From: Alloyangia pacifica
GTDB taxonomy: Bacteria; Pseudomonadota; Alphaproteobacteria; Rhodobacterales; Rhodobacteraceae
Length of the DNA: 64,000 bases
Direction of reading: 5' to 3'
Assembly: GCF_003111685.1 (NCBI RefSeq)
Contig: NZ_CP022189.1
Location: 698,001-762,000, forward strand
The notes below the pieces were generated by a model, which saw only the letters and a list, made by a program, of their open reading frames with translations, was not told where the DNA came from and ran no database searches. Numbering within the stretch: the first letter of the stretch is position 1; each line of letters starts with the position of its first letter. The translations under genes and the position numbers were made by a program. Below, in pieces: positions 45,139 through 53,529 of this stretch.

Positions 45139-45443
45139 GTGCCACTCCGGTACACAAAAATAAAAAAATGCTACGTGGTCCATATTCCAGCTGTCAAGAT
45201 ATCCCGCGCGAGCCGTAAGGGAGACGCGCTCATATCCGGTGTTGCTGTCACGCAAAGGTTTGCGAGAGTGAAGGTCGCGCGTTTGGCGGAGCCCGCCGCG
45301 CGGAGGAACAGCCCTCCTGCCGAAACCCCAACCCAAGGATGCGCGGCTGACGCCCGCCTTTGCCGGGGGGCGGCCACCCGGATTGACTCTCCCACGCGCA
45401 GACGTCATCCTCATTTGGTATACCATTTTGCGGGGGGAGCGCT
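45139..45443. other. Divergent regulatory region before the L-threonate operon
   Basis: These 305 bases between the orphan gene and ltnD contain no convincing gene. The right end carries TTGACT at 45383-45388, the TTTGGTATACCA operator (45414-45425) and GGGGGGAG before the TTG start of ltnD. The left end (45139-45183) is AT-rich and probably holds the orphan gene's promoter. Confidence 0.5.
45414..45429 (+). promoter_or_regulatory. GntR/FadR-type operator, site 1 (ltnD-otn operon)
   Basis: TTTGGTATACCATTTT, with the 10-bp palindromic core TGGTATACCA at 45416-45425. It fits the TNGTNNNACNA consensus of FadR-subfamily GntR regulators. It lies just downstream of a TTGACT -35-like element and 18 bases before the ltnD start, a blocking position. 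Nearly identical sites occur at 56698 and 61019. Confidence 0.75.
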
Positions 45444-46337
45444 TTGGCAGAGATCACGGTGATCGGGCTCGGCTCGATGGGCATGGGCATGGCGCAGTCG
45501 CTGCTGCGTGCCGGGCACGTTGTGCACGGGCTGGATATTTCAACCGAACGCACGGCGGCCTTCGAGGCCGAGGGCGGCGCGCCGGGCAGTCTCGCCGAGG
45601 CGCTGGGCGCGAGCTCGGTGCTGGTCTGCGTTGTGCTCAACGCGGCGCAGACGCGCGAGGTGCTCTTCGGTCCGGGCGGCGCGGCGGAACATCTGGCCGA
45701 GGGCGCGGCGATCATTTCCTGCGCGACCATCGCGCCAAGCCAGGCGCGCGAATTGGCCGAAATGGCCTCGGCGAAAGGCTTGCACTACCTCGACGCGCCG
45801 ATCTCCGGCGGGGCGATCAAGGCGGCGCAGGGGCAGCTCTCGGTCATGGCCTCGGGCACGCCAGAGGCCTTTGAGGCCGCCGCGCCCGCGCTCGACGCCA
45901 TGGCCGCCACCGTGCACCGGCTCGGCGACGCGGCCGGCGCGGGCAGCGCGATGAAGGCGGTGAACCAGTTGCTGGCGGGCGTGCATATCGCCGCCATGGG
46001 CGAGGCGATGGCGCTCGGCATCAGCCAGGGGCTCGACCCGGCGCGCATCGTCGAGGTGATCTCGGCCTCCGCAGGCACCAGCTGGATGTTCGAGAACCGC
46101 GGGCCGCATGTGGTGGAGGGCGACTACACGCCGCGCTCGGCGGTGAATATCTGGCCTAAGGATCTCGGCATCGTCGGCGGCATCGCGGGCGAGGCGCAGC
46201 TTCCCGTGCCGATGACCGAGGCCGCTCTGTCGCAGTTCAAATCCGCTGCCGAGGCGGGCGACGGGCTGATCGACGATGCCGCGGTGATCAAGGTCTACGC
46301 CCGCGCCGCAGGGCTCACCCTGCCGGGAGACGCGTGA
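45444..46337 (+). CDS. ltnD: L-threonate dehydrogenase
   Basis: A 297-residue beta-hydroxyacid dehydrogenase (HIBADH superfamily). The Rossmann motif is ITVIGLGSMGMGMAQSLLRA (4-23), matching LtnD. The substrate-binding block is YLDAPISGGAIKAAQGQLSV, and the catalytic Lys is in GAGSAMKAVNQLLAGVHIAA. LtnD oxidises L-threonate to 2-oxo-tetronate. The start is TTG at 45444, set by GGGGGGAG upstream and by the family N-terminus. It is the first gene of a five-gene operon that encodes the whole pathway, and the TTTGGTATACCA operator lies directly upstream. Confidence 0.88.
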   Translation: MAEITVIGLGSMGMGMAQSLLRAGHVVHGLDISTERTAAFEAEGGAPGSLAEALGASSVLVCVVLNAAQTREVLFGPGGAAEHLAEGAAIISCATIAPSQARELAEMASAKGLHYLDAPISGGAIKAAQGQLSVMASGTPEAFEAAAPALDAMAATVHRLGDAAGAGSAMKAVNQLLAGVHIAAMGEAMALGISQGLDPARIVEVISASAGTSWMFENRGPHVVEGDYTPRSAVNIWPKDLGIVGGIAGEAQLPVPMTEAALSQFKSAAEAGDGLIDDAAVIKVYARAAGLTLPGDA

Positions 46338-47563
46338 TGCTGCTGGGCTGTATCGGCGACGATTTCACCGGCTCGAGCGATCTTGGCAACACGCTGGTCA
46401 AGCAGGGCATGCGCACCGTCCAATACGTTGGCGTGCCGAAAACCGACGCCGCGCCGGATGTCGAGGCCGGGGTGGTGGCACTCAAGTCGCGCTCCATTCC
46501 CGCCACCGAGGCGGTGAAACTGTCTCTGCAGGCGCTGGAGTGGCTGAAGGCGCAGGGCTGCGAGCAGTTCCTTTTCAAGTATTGCTCGACCTTCGATTCG
46601 ACGGCCGAGGGTAACATCGGTCCGGTTGCCGAGGCGCTGGCCCATGCCCTGGGCACCCAGAGCGTGATCTTCTGTCCGGCCTTCCCGGCGACGGGGCGGA
46701 CGATCTATCAGGGCCATCTCTTCGTGCAGGACCGCCTGCTGTCGGAGAGCGGCATGGAAAACCACCCGCTCACACCGATGAAAGACCCGGACCTGCGCCG
46801 CGTGCTCGCCGCGCAAGTGTCGCGCGGGGTTGGCCATGTGCCCGCCAGCACGGTGTGGCAGGGGGCCGAGGCGATCCGCGCACGGCTGACCTCCGAGACG
46901 GAGGCGGGCCGCGGCTTCGTCATTGCCGATGCGATCCGCGACGAGGATCTCCTGACCTGGGGCAAGGCGCTCGAGGGCGTGAAACTGCTCACCGGCGGCT
47001 CGGGCATCGCGCTCGGCCTGCCGGGCAACTTCGCGCTGTCCGGCAAGGCGGGCGCATGGACCGGGCAGGGCGGGCAGGTGGTCGCGCTGTCGGGCTCCTG
47101 CTCCAACGCCACGCGGGCGCAGGTGGCTGCCCACGGCGGGCCGAAGCGCGAGATCACGGCCGAGGAGGCGCTTGGCGTGCTCGAGGCCGAGACCCTCGCC
47201 GACTGGGCGCTGGCGCAGGACGGGCTGCCGCTGATCTACTCCTCGGCTGAGCCTGCCACGGTCGCCGCCGCGCAGGAAAAGCATGGTCGCGAAAAGGTCG
47301 CCGCCGCGCTCGAGGGGCTGTTCGCCCGGACCGCCGCCGCGCTGACCGCAAGGGGCGTCAAGCGGATCATCAGCGCCGGGGGCGAGACCTCGGGCGCGGT
47401 GGTCGAGGCGCTGGCCCCCGAGGCGCTGGAAATCGGCCCCGAGATCGACCCCGGCGTGCCGGTCATGCGCGCGGGCGAGATGGTGCTGGCGCTGAAATCC
47501 GGCAACTTCGGCGCCGAGGACTTTTTTGCCAAGGCCGCCAGGGTGATGGAGCAGGGGGCATGA
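46337..47563 (+). CDS. otnK: 3-oxo-tetronate kinase
   Basis: A 408-residue DUF1537-family kinase. The N-terminal substrate domain begins MLLGCIGDDFTGSSDLGNTL, with FKYCSTFDSTAEGNIGPVAE following. The C-terminal nucleotide domain has VALSGSCSNATRAQV and IISAGGETSGAVVEAL, the two glycine-rich family blocks. OtnK phosphorylates 3-oxo-tetronate at C4. Its ATG overlaps the ltnD stop (TGATG), and its end overlaps otnC by ATGA, so translation is coupled throughout. Confidence 0.9.
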   Translation: MLLGCIGDDFTGSSDLGNTLVKQGMRTVQYVGVPKTDAAPDVEAGVVALKSRSIPATEAVKLSLQALEWLKAQGCEQFLFKYCSTFDSTAEGNIGPVAEALAHALGTQSVIFCPAFPATGRTIYQGHLFVQDRLLSESGMENHPLTPMKDPDLRRVLAAQVSRGVGHVPASTVWQGAEAIRARLTSETEAGRGFVIADAIRDEDLLTWGKALEGVKLLTGGSGIALGLPGNFALSGKAGAWTGQGGQVVALSGSCSNATRAQVAAHGGPKREITAEEALGVLEAETLADWALAQDGLPLIYSSAEPATVAAAQEKHGREKVAAALEGLFARTAAALTARGVKRIISAGGETSGAVVEALAPEALEIGPEIDPGVPVMRAGEMVLALKSGNFGAEDFFAKAARVMEQGA

Positions 47564-48204
47564 CCGAGAGCAAGCTGCGCGAGCAGATCTGCGAGATGGC
47601 CGCCTCGATGTTCGCGCGTGGCCTGACCGGTGGCGCCTCGGGCAATATCTCGGCCCGTACCGAGGACGGCGGTCTACTCGTCTCGCCCACCGGCTCGAGC
47701 TTCGGCAGTCTCGATCCGGCACGGCTTTCGCGCTTCGACGACAGGGGCCAGCTGATCGGCGGCGACCAACCGACGAAGGAAATTTCGCTGCACAGCGCCT
47801 TCTACGAGACGCGCGGCAAGACCGGGGCGGTGGTGCATCTGCATTCGACCCACGCCGTGGCCTGGTCGATGATGCCCGATATCGACCCGCAGAACCTGCT
47901 GCCGCCGCTCACCGCCTATGCGGTCATGCGGCTCGGCAAGGTGCGGCTGCTGCCCTTCTTCGTGCCCGGCGATCCGGCCATGGGCGACGCGGTGCGCGGG
48001 CTGGCGGGCAAGCGCTCGGCAGTGGTGCTGGCCAATCATGGCCCCGTGGTCGCGGGCAAGGACCTCGAGGCCGCCGTCTACGCGATGGAAGAGCTCGAGG
48101 AGACCGCCAAGCTCGCCTTGCTGCTGAAGGGCCACCAACCGCGCATGCTCACCTCGGGGCAGGTGCAGAAGGTGGTCGACAAGTTTGACGTGGACTGGGA
48201 CTGA
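47560..48204 (+). CDS. otnC: 3-oxo-tetronate 4-phosphate decarboxylase (class II aldolase family)
   Basis: A 214-residue class II aldolase/adducin-fold enzyme. GLTGGASGNISARTEDGGLL is the substrate-binding block, VVHLHSTHAVAWSMMP supplies metal-binding His residues, and VVLANHGPVVAGKDLEAAVY supplies the third. OtnC decarboxylates 3-oxo-tetronate 4-phosphate to dihydroxyacetone phosphate. Its start overlaps otnK and it ends three bases before otnI. Confidence 0.9.
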   Translation: MTESKLREQICEMAASMFARGLTGGASGNISARTEDGGLLVSPTGSSFGSLDPARLSRFDDRGQLIGGDQPTKEISLHSAFYETRGKTGAVVHLHSTHAVAWSMMPDIDPQNLLPPLTAYAVMRLGKVRLLPFFVPGDPAMGDAVRGLAGKRSAVVLANHGPVVAGKDLEAAVYAMEELEETAKLALLLKGHQPRMLTSGQVQKVVDKFDVDWD

Positions 48205-48207
48205 GAC

Positions 48208-48987
48208 ATGAAGTTTTCCGCCAATATCGGCTTTCTCTACACCGAGCTGCCGCTGCCCGAGCGCATCCGCGCGGCGGGGCGTGACGGCTTCGACGCGGTG
48301 GAGTGCCATTTCCCCTATGACGTGCCGCCCGAGCAGGTGAAGGCCGCGCTCGACGAGACGGGTTTCGACATGCTCGGGCTCAACACCATTCCCGGCACCC
48401 CGGCGGCGGGTGATTTCGGCCTCGCCGCCTTGCCGGACCGCCGCGAGGACGCCGCGGCGGCAGTGCGGCAGGCGGTGGCCTATGGTGCGGCGATCGGGGC
48501 AAGGAACGTCCATGTGATGGCGGGGCGCACCGATGGCGGGTCCGAGGCCGAGGCGGCCTACCGCGAGACTCTGAGCCTCGCCTGCGATCTCGCGGGCGCG
48601 GCGGGCATGGGGGTGCTGATCGAGCCGATCAACCATCGCGACGTGGCGGGCTATCACCTCAGCCGTGTCGAGCACGCCGCCGAGATCATCGAGGCGCTGG
48701 GGCGGGACAACCTGCGCATCATGTTCGACTGCTATCATACGCAGATCATGCAGGGCGACCTGACCGAGCGCTTCAAGGCGCATCTGCCGATGATCGGCCA
48801 CGTGCAGATTGCCGCCGTGCCGGACCGCGGCGAGCCCGATGGCGGCGAGATTTGCTTCGAACGCCTGCTGGCCTCCTTTGCCGAGGCCGGGTGGGAGGCA
48901 CCGGTGGGCGCGGAATACAAGCCGCGCGGCGGGGATACCAAGGCGGGCCTCGGCTGGCTCGCCCCCCTGCGCGCGGCGCTGGCTTGA
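48208..48987 (+). CDS. otnI: 2-oxo-tetronate isomerase
   Basis: A 259-residue hydroxypyruvate-isomerase-like TIM barrel. It starts MKFSANIGFLYTELPLPERI. The metal-binding Glu and Asp are in GVLIEPINHRDVAGYHLS and IMFDCYHTQIMQGDL, with HVQIAAVPDRGEPDGGEI and GAEYKPRGGD completing the site. In the L-threonate pathway it converts 2-oxo- to 3-oxo-tetronate, between the LtnD and OtnK steps. The Hyi (hydroxypyruvate isomerase) annotation is the alternative, but the otn context decides. Confidence 0.88.
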   Translation: MKFSANIGFLYTELPLPERIRAAGRDGFDAVECHFPYDVPPEQVKAALDETGFDMLGLNTIPGTPAAGDFGLAALPDRREDAAAAVRQAVAYGAAIGARNVHVMAGRTDGGSEAEAAYRETLSLACDLAGAAGMGVLIEPINHRDVAGYHLSRVEHAAEIIEALGRDNLRIMFDCYHTQIMQGDLTERFKAHLPMIGHVQIAAVPDRGEPDGGEICFERLLASFAEAGWEAPVGAEYKPRGGDTKAGLGWLAPLRAALA

Positions 48988-49006
48988 GTTGAAAGGGATC
49001 GAAGAG

Positions 49007-49942
49007 ATGACGGATGTACTGGCAGTCGGCAAGCCCGACCAGATGAGCCGCGCGCCGCTGGCCGAACTGGGCTGGACCCATGTGGAGAGCCTCGACGCCG
49101 CGCAGGGGCTGGACGAGGACACGCGCAAGGCCGTGAAGGCGATCGCGTTCTACGGCCACAGCCCCTTTGCGGGCGCGCAGATGGACGCCTTCCCGAACCT
49201 CGGCCTCATCGCCAATTTCGGCGTCGGCTATGACGCGATCAATGTTCCCGACGCCTCGGCGCGCGGCATCAAGGTGACCAACACGCCTGACGTGCTGAAC
49301 GACGACGTGGCGGACCTCGCCGTGGCCATGCTTCTCGATTTCTGCCGCGACATGCGCGGCGCCGAGGCACGGGTGCGCTCGGGGGCCTGGAGCAAGGACG
49401 GCGCGCATCCGCTGCAGCGCAAGATGAGCGGACAGAAGGCGGGCATCCTCGGCATGGGGCGGATCGGACGCGAGATCGCGGACCGGCTCGCGGCCTTCAA
49501 GATGGAAATGCACTACCATTCGCGCTCCGAGAAGGAGACGCCCGGCTGGACCTACCACGCCGATCCCGTCTCGCTGGCACGCGAGGTGGACTTCCTGGTG
49601 ATCGCCCTCGTCGGCGGTCCGGCCACCGAGGGCTACGTGTCGAAGGAGGTGATCGAGGCGCTGGGACCGACCGGCGTGCTGATCAACATCTCGCGCGGCA
49701 CGACCGTGGACGAGGAGGCCCTGATCGAAGCGCTGCAGAAGGGCACCATCGAGGGCGCGGGTCTCGACGTGTTCCTCAACGAGCCCAACCCCGACGCGCG
49801 CTTCCTGACTATCGAGAACGCCGTACTGCAGCCGCACCAGGCCTCGGCCACGCGCGAGACGCGCACCGCCATGGGCCAGCTCCAGCGCGACAACATCGCG
49901 GCCTTTATCGCTGGCAAGGAGCTGCTGACGCCGGTCAACTGA
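49007..49942 (+). CDS. D-isomer-specific 2-hydroxyacid dehydrogenase
   Basis: A 311-residue NAD(P)-dependent dehydrogenase. The substrate loop is LIANFGVGYDAINVPDASAR, the nucleotide motif is AGILGMGRIGREIADRLAAF, the Arg is in LINISRGTTVDEEALIEAL, and the catalytic His is probably in VLQPHQASATRETR. It resembles glyoxylate/hydroxypyruvate reductases. It is the fifth gene of the L-threonate operon, 19 bases after otnI, and could deal with a hydroxypyruvate or tetronate side product. A canonical terminator follows. Confidence 0.85.
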   Translation: MTDVLAVGKPDQMSRAPLAELGWTHVESLDAAQGLDEDTRKAVKAIAFYGHSPFAGAQMDAFPNLGLIANFGVGYDAINVPDASARGIKVTNTPDVLNDDVADLAVAMLLDFCRDMRGAEARVRSGAWSKDGAHPLQRKMSGQKAGILGMGRIGREIADRLAAFKMEMHYHSRSEKETPGWTYHADPVSLAREVDFLVIALVGGPATEGYVSKEVIEALGPTGVLINISRGTTVDEEALIEALQKGTIEGAGLDVFLNEPNPDARFLTIENAVLQPHQASATRETRTAMGQLQRDNIAAFIAGKELLTPVN

Positions 49943-49968
49943 GGCGCAAACTTTCTTTGAAGAGATTT

Positions 49969-49995
49969 GGCCCCTGCGTGACGCGGGGGCCTTTT
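49969..49995 (+). terminator. Intrinsic terminator of the L-threonate operon
   Basis: Stem GGCCCCTGCG/CGCGGGGGCC (49969-49978 and 49982-49991, one T-G pair) with a short loop, followed by TTTT. Confidence 0.85.
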
Positions 49996-49998
49996 CGT

Positions 49999-51282
49999 TC
50001 AGGCCGCGCGGGTGCCGGTCGTGTCGACCCCGGCAAAGCCCGCATCAAGCCGCCGCCACGCCCAGGCGGTCAGCACGATCACGCCCGCAGCCGCCACGTA
50101 AAACGGCATCTGCAGCGCCAGGCTGCGCGGCATCACCGCCTCGGCGGCGCTGACCACAAGCCCGGAGGCCAACAGGCCGACCGGCATCATCCCCCAGGCG
50201 AAGAGCCGGTAGGTGGCATTGACCCGCCCGAGGATCTCGTCGGGCACGTGCCGCTGGCGGTAGGAGACCGAGACCGTGTTCCACACCAGCCCGCAGAACT
50301 CGAAGGCCGCGAGCACCGCCGCCACCGCCCAGCTGTTCGGCGCCAGCGGCAGCGCGGCGAAGGCCAGCGCCGATGCCAGGGTCATCCATTGCGCCGAGGC
50401 GCCGCTGCCCAGCCTGCGCACGATACGCTCGGCGAAGAACCCGCCCAACACCCCGCCAAGCGCCCCCGCCGCCAGCACCAGACCGTAGCCCGAGGCTCCG
50501 AGACCGAGGTTCTCCTGCACGTGCAGAACCAGCGCGATGACCACCATCTGGTGCAGCAGGTTCCACACGCCGGTGATCACCGCCAGCAGCCGCAAGAGCC
50601 CCGAGCCGCGCAGGAAAGCGAGCCCGTCGCCAAGCTCCTTCTTCCAGTCGCGGGTCCCGGTCCGTCGGGGCGTGAAACGCCCCTTGAGCGAGTGCATCAG
50701 CCCCACTGCAATCAGGAAGCACAGGGCGTTCAGCGCGAAGGGCAACCAGACCACCGAGGCGATGAGGAAGGCCCCGACCGCGGGGCCGAGCAGCGCGTTG
50801 CCGACCATCTCGACGCTCCAGAGCCGGCCGTTGGCGCGTTCGAGCTTATCATGCGGCACAATGGCGGGCAGCATGGTCTGCGCGGCGCTGTCGCGGAACA
50901 CCTCTGCGGTGCCCACAAGCAGCGCGCAGCCGAGGAGGGCGGCGAAGAGCGCGGGGTCGGCGGTGCCCGTGTCCGGGGCCGGCGCGAGCGGCAGGGCAAG
51001 CCAGATCGTGACCGCCGCAAGCGCAAAGGCGCAGGCGCGCACAACATCCATACAAAGGATCAGCCGCCGCCGGTCCACCCGGTCGGTGACCACTCCGGCG
51101 GGAAGGGCGAAGAGGAACCACGGCAGCCGCAGGGTGATCGGCATCAGCGTGACCAGCAAGGGATCGCGGGTCAGCAGCGTCGCGAGCCAGGCCCAGACCA
51201 CCACGGCGACGCCATCGGCGAGATTGGTCATGCCACTGGCAAGTATGAAACGGTGCAGGGGGCTGGGAGGGGAAGGGGTCAC
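49999..51282 (-). CDS. MFS transporter (EntS-like MFS_3 family)
   Basis: A 427-residue twelve-helix major facilitator. The cytoplasmic loop 2-3 motif is LFALPAGVVTDRVDRRRLIL and the conserved helix 5 region includes LERANGRLWSVEMVGNALLG. The second half is VLAAGALGGVLGGFFAERIV. This subgroup includes enterobactin exporter EntS and macrolide exporters, so it is more likely an exporter than a sugar-acid importer, despite its place between two sugar-acid operons. It is downstream of, and on the same strand as, the kdgK operon. Confidence 0.85.
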   Translation of the reverse strand: MTPSPPSPLHRFILASGMTNLADGVAVVVWAWLATLLTRDPLLVTLMPITLRLPWFLFALPAGVVTDRVDRRRLILCMDVVRACAFALAAVTIWLALPLAPAPDTGTADPALFAALLGCALLVGTAEVFRDSAAQTMLPAIVPHDKLERANGRLWSVEMVGNALLGPAVGAFLIASVVWLPFALNALCFLIAVGLMHSLKGRFTPRRTGTRDWKKELGDGLAFLRGSGLLRLLAVITGVWNLLHQMVVIALVLHVQENLGLGASGYGLVLAAGALGGVLGGFFAERIVRRLGSGASAQWMTLASALAFAALPLAPNSWAVAAVLAAFEFCGLVWNTVSVSYRQRHVPDEILGRVNATYRLFAWGMMPVGLLASGLVVSAAEAVMPRSLALQMPFYVAAAGVIVLTAWAWRRLDAGFAGVDTTGTRAA

Positions 51283-51423
51283 GCGGTGTCCTTGGGAAGC
51301 TTCATCTGAGTCGGGGTGAGCCTAATTCCTCAAGTCCAGTTGAGGTCAACCCGAGGCCCGCGCGCCGGGACATCTCTTCCGCCTTCCTTCGCGGCAGGTG
51401 GGTGTCCCCGCCCGTGGCGGGGC

Positions 51424-52329
51424 TCAGCCGAAGATCGCGGGCACCAGCGCACCGCGAGCCTGGATCACCTTGGCGGCGAGCCGCATGGCCTGGGCGGCGG
51501 CGTCCTGCGGTGCCATGCCCTGTGCCAGCCCGGCCAGCAGCCCGGCGGCAAAGCTGTCGCCCGCCGCGGTGGTGTCGACCACCTCGGCCACGGTCTCGGC
51601 GGCGATCTCGTGCCGCCCGGCCTCGCGCTGCCATAAGTGCAGCGCTGCGCCGCCCTGTTTCACCGCCACCATGTCTGCGCCGCCCTTGCGGTAGCGCTCG
51701 ATGGTCTCGGAGGGGCTCGCGTCGCCGAAGAGCTCTTCTTCCTCGTCGAAGCTCGGCAGCACGATGTCGGCGGTGCGCGCGCCCATGGTCAGGCCGGCGC
51801 GCATCGCTTCGGTGCTTTCCCACAGTCGGGGCCGCAGGTTGGTGTCGAACGACACGATCGCCCCCCTCGAGCGCGCCTTGGCCAGCGCGCCGCAGAAGGC
51901 CTCGCGCTGCTTCGGCGGCAGGATCGCCAGCGTGATGCCCGAGAAGTGGATCATGTCGCGCCCCTTGAGGATGCCGTCGAGCCAGCCGAGGTCATCGGCC
52001 ATCAGCTTCGCCGCCGACTGGCCGCGCCAGTAGGAAAAGCTGCGCTCGCCGTTCTCAAGCGAGATCATGTAGAGCCCGACGGTGCGGTCGGGAATGCGCC
52101 GGATGGTCGAGACATCCACGCCTTCGCCCGAGATGAACTGGAGCATCTCGCTGCTCACCGCATCCTCGCCCACGCAGGTGCCGTAGCTCACCGTCCACTC
52201 CTCAGGGAGCAGGCGGCGGGCATACCATGCGGTGTTGAACGTGTCGCCGGCAAAGCCGCGCTTGTAGAGGCCGTCTCCGGCCTGCGACAGTTCCACCATG
52301 CATTCTCCGAGGGCGAGGAAAGCGGTCAC
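51424..52329 (-). CDS. kdgK: PfkB-family sugar kinase, KdgK-like (2-keto-3-deoxygluconate kinase)
   Basis: A 301-residue ribokinase-fold enzyme. The N-terminal block is MTAFLALGECMVELSQAGDG, followed by GFAGDTFNTAWYARR. SFSYWRGQSAAKLM is a KdgK-type substrate segment, SFDTNLRPRLW follows, and the catalytic Asp lies in EVVDTTAAGDSFAAGLLAGL. KdgK phosphorylates 2-keto-3-deoxygluconate to KDPG. It starts with GTG overlapping the stop of the preceding FAH gene (GTGA). Last gene of the minus-strand sugar-acid operon. Confidence 0.85.
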   Translation of the reverse strand: MTAFLALGECMVELSQAGDGLYKRGFAGDTFNTAWYARRLLPEEWTVSYGTCVGEDAVSSEMLQFISGEGVDVSTIRRIPDRTVGLYMISLENGERSFSYWRGQSAAKLMADDLGWLDGILKGRDMIHFSGITLAILPPKQREAFCGALAKARSRGAIVSFDTNLRPRLWESTEAMRAGLTMGARTADIVLPSFDEEEELFGDASPSETIERYRKGGADMVAVKQGGAALHLWQREAGRHEIAAETVAEVVDTTAAGDSFAAGLLAGLAQGMAPQDAAAQAMRLAAKVIQARGALVPAIFG

Positions 52330-53477
52330 AGAAGATTTCTCCGGGCAAGGTTACGCATCAGCGCCCCGGTGCCGAAGGTCCATTCCGGGGCCTCGGTGGA
52401 GAGCCGGACTGTGTTCTGCAGCGCGCCGAGCGCGGGTTCGGAGATGCTTACAACGTCTCCGACGTGATGTGTAAACCCCTGACCGGGTGCGTCGCGGTCC
52501 TCGGTGGGGGCAAAGAGCGTGCCGAGGAACAGCAGGAAGCCGTCCGGGTACTGGTGATGCCGCCCGATGGTCTGTGCCACGATGGAGGCCGGATCGCGGC
52601 TGATCTGGCTCATCGACGACGCGCCATTGAGGACGAATCCGTCCTCGCCCTTGACCGTCATCGTCAGTTCCGCCTTGCGCACGTCGTCGAGCGTGTAGCT
52701 CTCGTCGAAGAGGCGGATGAACGGGCCGATGGCGCAGGACGCGTTGTTGTCCTTGGCCTTGCCGAGCAGCAGCGCCGAGCGGCCCTCGACGTCGCGCAGG
52801 TTGACATCATTGCCCAGCGTCGCGCCGAGGATGTCGCCGCGCGAGTTGATCGCCAGCACGATCTCGGGCTCGGGGTTGTTCCACTTGCTGATCGGGTGCA
52901 GGCCCACCGTCGCGCCCCAGCCGACCGCCGCCATGGGCTGCGACTTGGTGAAGACCTCGGCGTCGGGGCCGATGCCGACCTCGAGGTATTGCGACCACAT
53001 GCCTTCCTGCTGCAGCACGCGCTTCACCTCCATCGCCTTCTCCGAGCCGGGCTCTATGCCCGAGAGCGAGTCGCCGATGATGGATTTGACCTTGGCGCGG
53101 ATCGCCTCGGCGGCGTCGGGATCGCCCGCGGCCTGTTCCTCGATCACCCGCTCGACCATCGACTGCGCGAAGGTCACACCCGAGGCTTTCACCGCCTGCA
53201 GATCGCAGGGGGCGAGCAGGTGCAGCACGTCCTCGTCCGCGCCCTCGTTCGAGCCCGTCAAGAGGTCGGCCAGCGTGCCGATCTCCTCGCCGGTGGCGGC
53301 GCGCAGGGTGGCGGCGGGGTCTTCGCTCTCCAGCAGGTCGCGCATGGTGGGAATGGTCTTGCTGGTGATGTCCACCAGCACCTCGCCGCGCAGGGCGACC
53401 AGCGCGGGGCCGACGCCGGGGCGCCAGACGCGGCCAACCAGAAGGGCATCGGGGGTAGGGTTGCTCTGTGGCAGCAT
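52326..53477 (-). CDS. FAH-family enzyme, XylX-like 2-keto-3-deoxy-pentonate dehydratase
   Basis: A 383-residue fumarylacetoacetate-hydrolase-fold protein, the length of Caulobacter XylX rather than of the shorter (about 280) FAH hydrolases. XylX-type blocks are KASGVTFAQSMVERVIEEQA, MWSQYLEVGIGPDAEVFTK, GNDVNLRDVEGRSALLLGKA and KDNNASCAIGPFIRLFDES. Metal ligands are expected in WNNPEPEIVL and LGNDVN. XylX dehydrates 2-keto-3-deoxy-D-xylonate to alpha-ketoglutarate semialdehyde. The operon also carries the L-arabinonate-type dehydratase, so two pentonate branches may converge. The precise substrate is unproven. Confidence 0.8.
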   Translation of the reverse strand: MLPQSNPTPDALLVGRVWRPGVGPALVALRGEVLVDITSKTIPTMRDLLESEDPAATLRAATGEEIGTLADLLTGSNEGADEDVLHLLAPCDLQAVKASGVTFAQSMVERVIEEQAAGDPDAAEAIRAKVKSIIGDSLSGIEPGSEKAMEVKRVLQQEGMWSQYLEVGIGPDAEVFTKSQPMAAVGWGATVGLHPISKWNNPEPEIVLAINSRGDILGATLGNDVNLRDVEGRSALLLGKAKDNNASCAIGPFIRLFDESYTLDDVRKAELTMTVKGEDGFVLNGASSMSQISRDPASIVAQTIGRHHQYPDGFLLFLGTLFAPTEDRDAPGQGFTHHVGDVVSISEPALGALQNTVRLSTEAPEWTFGTGALMRNLARRNLL

Positions 53478-53529
53478 GGGGGTCTCCTCCGTCTTCAGTC
53501 TTTTCTCATGGGTGTTCGGGCGCGGACGA

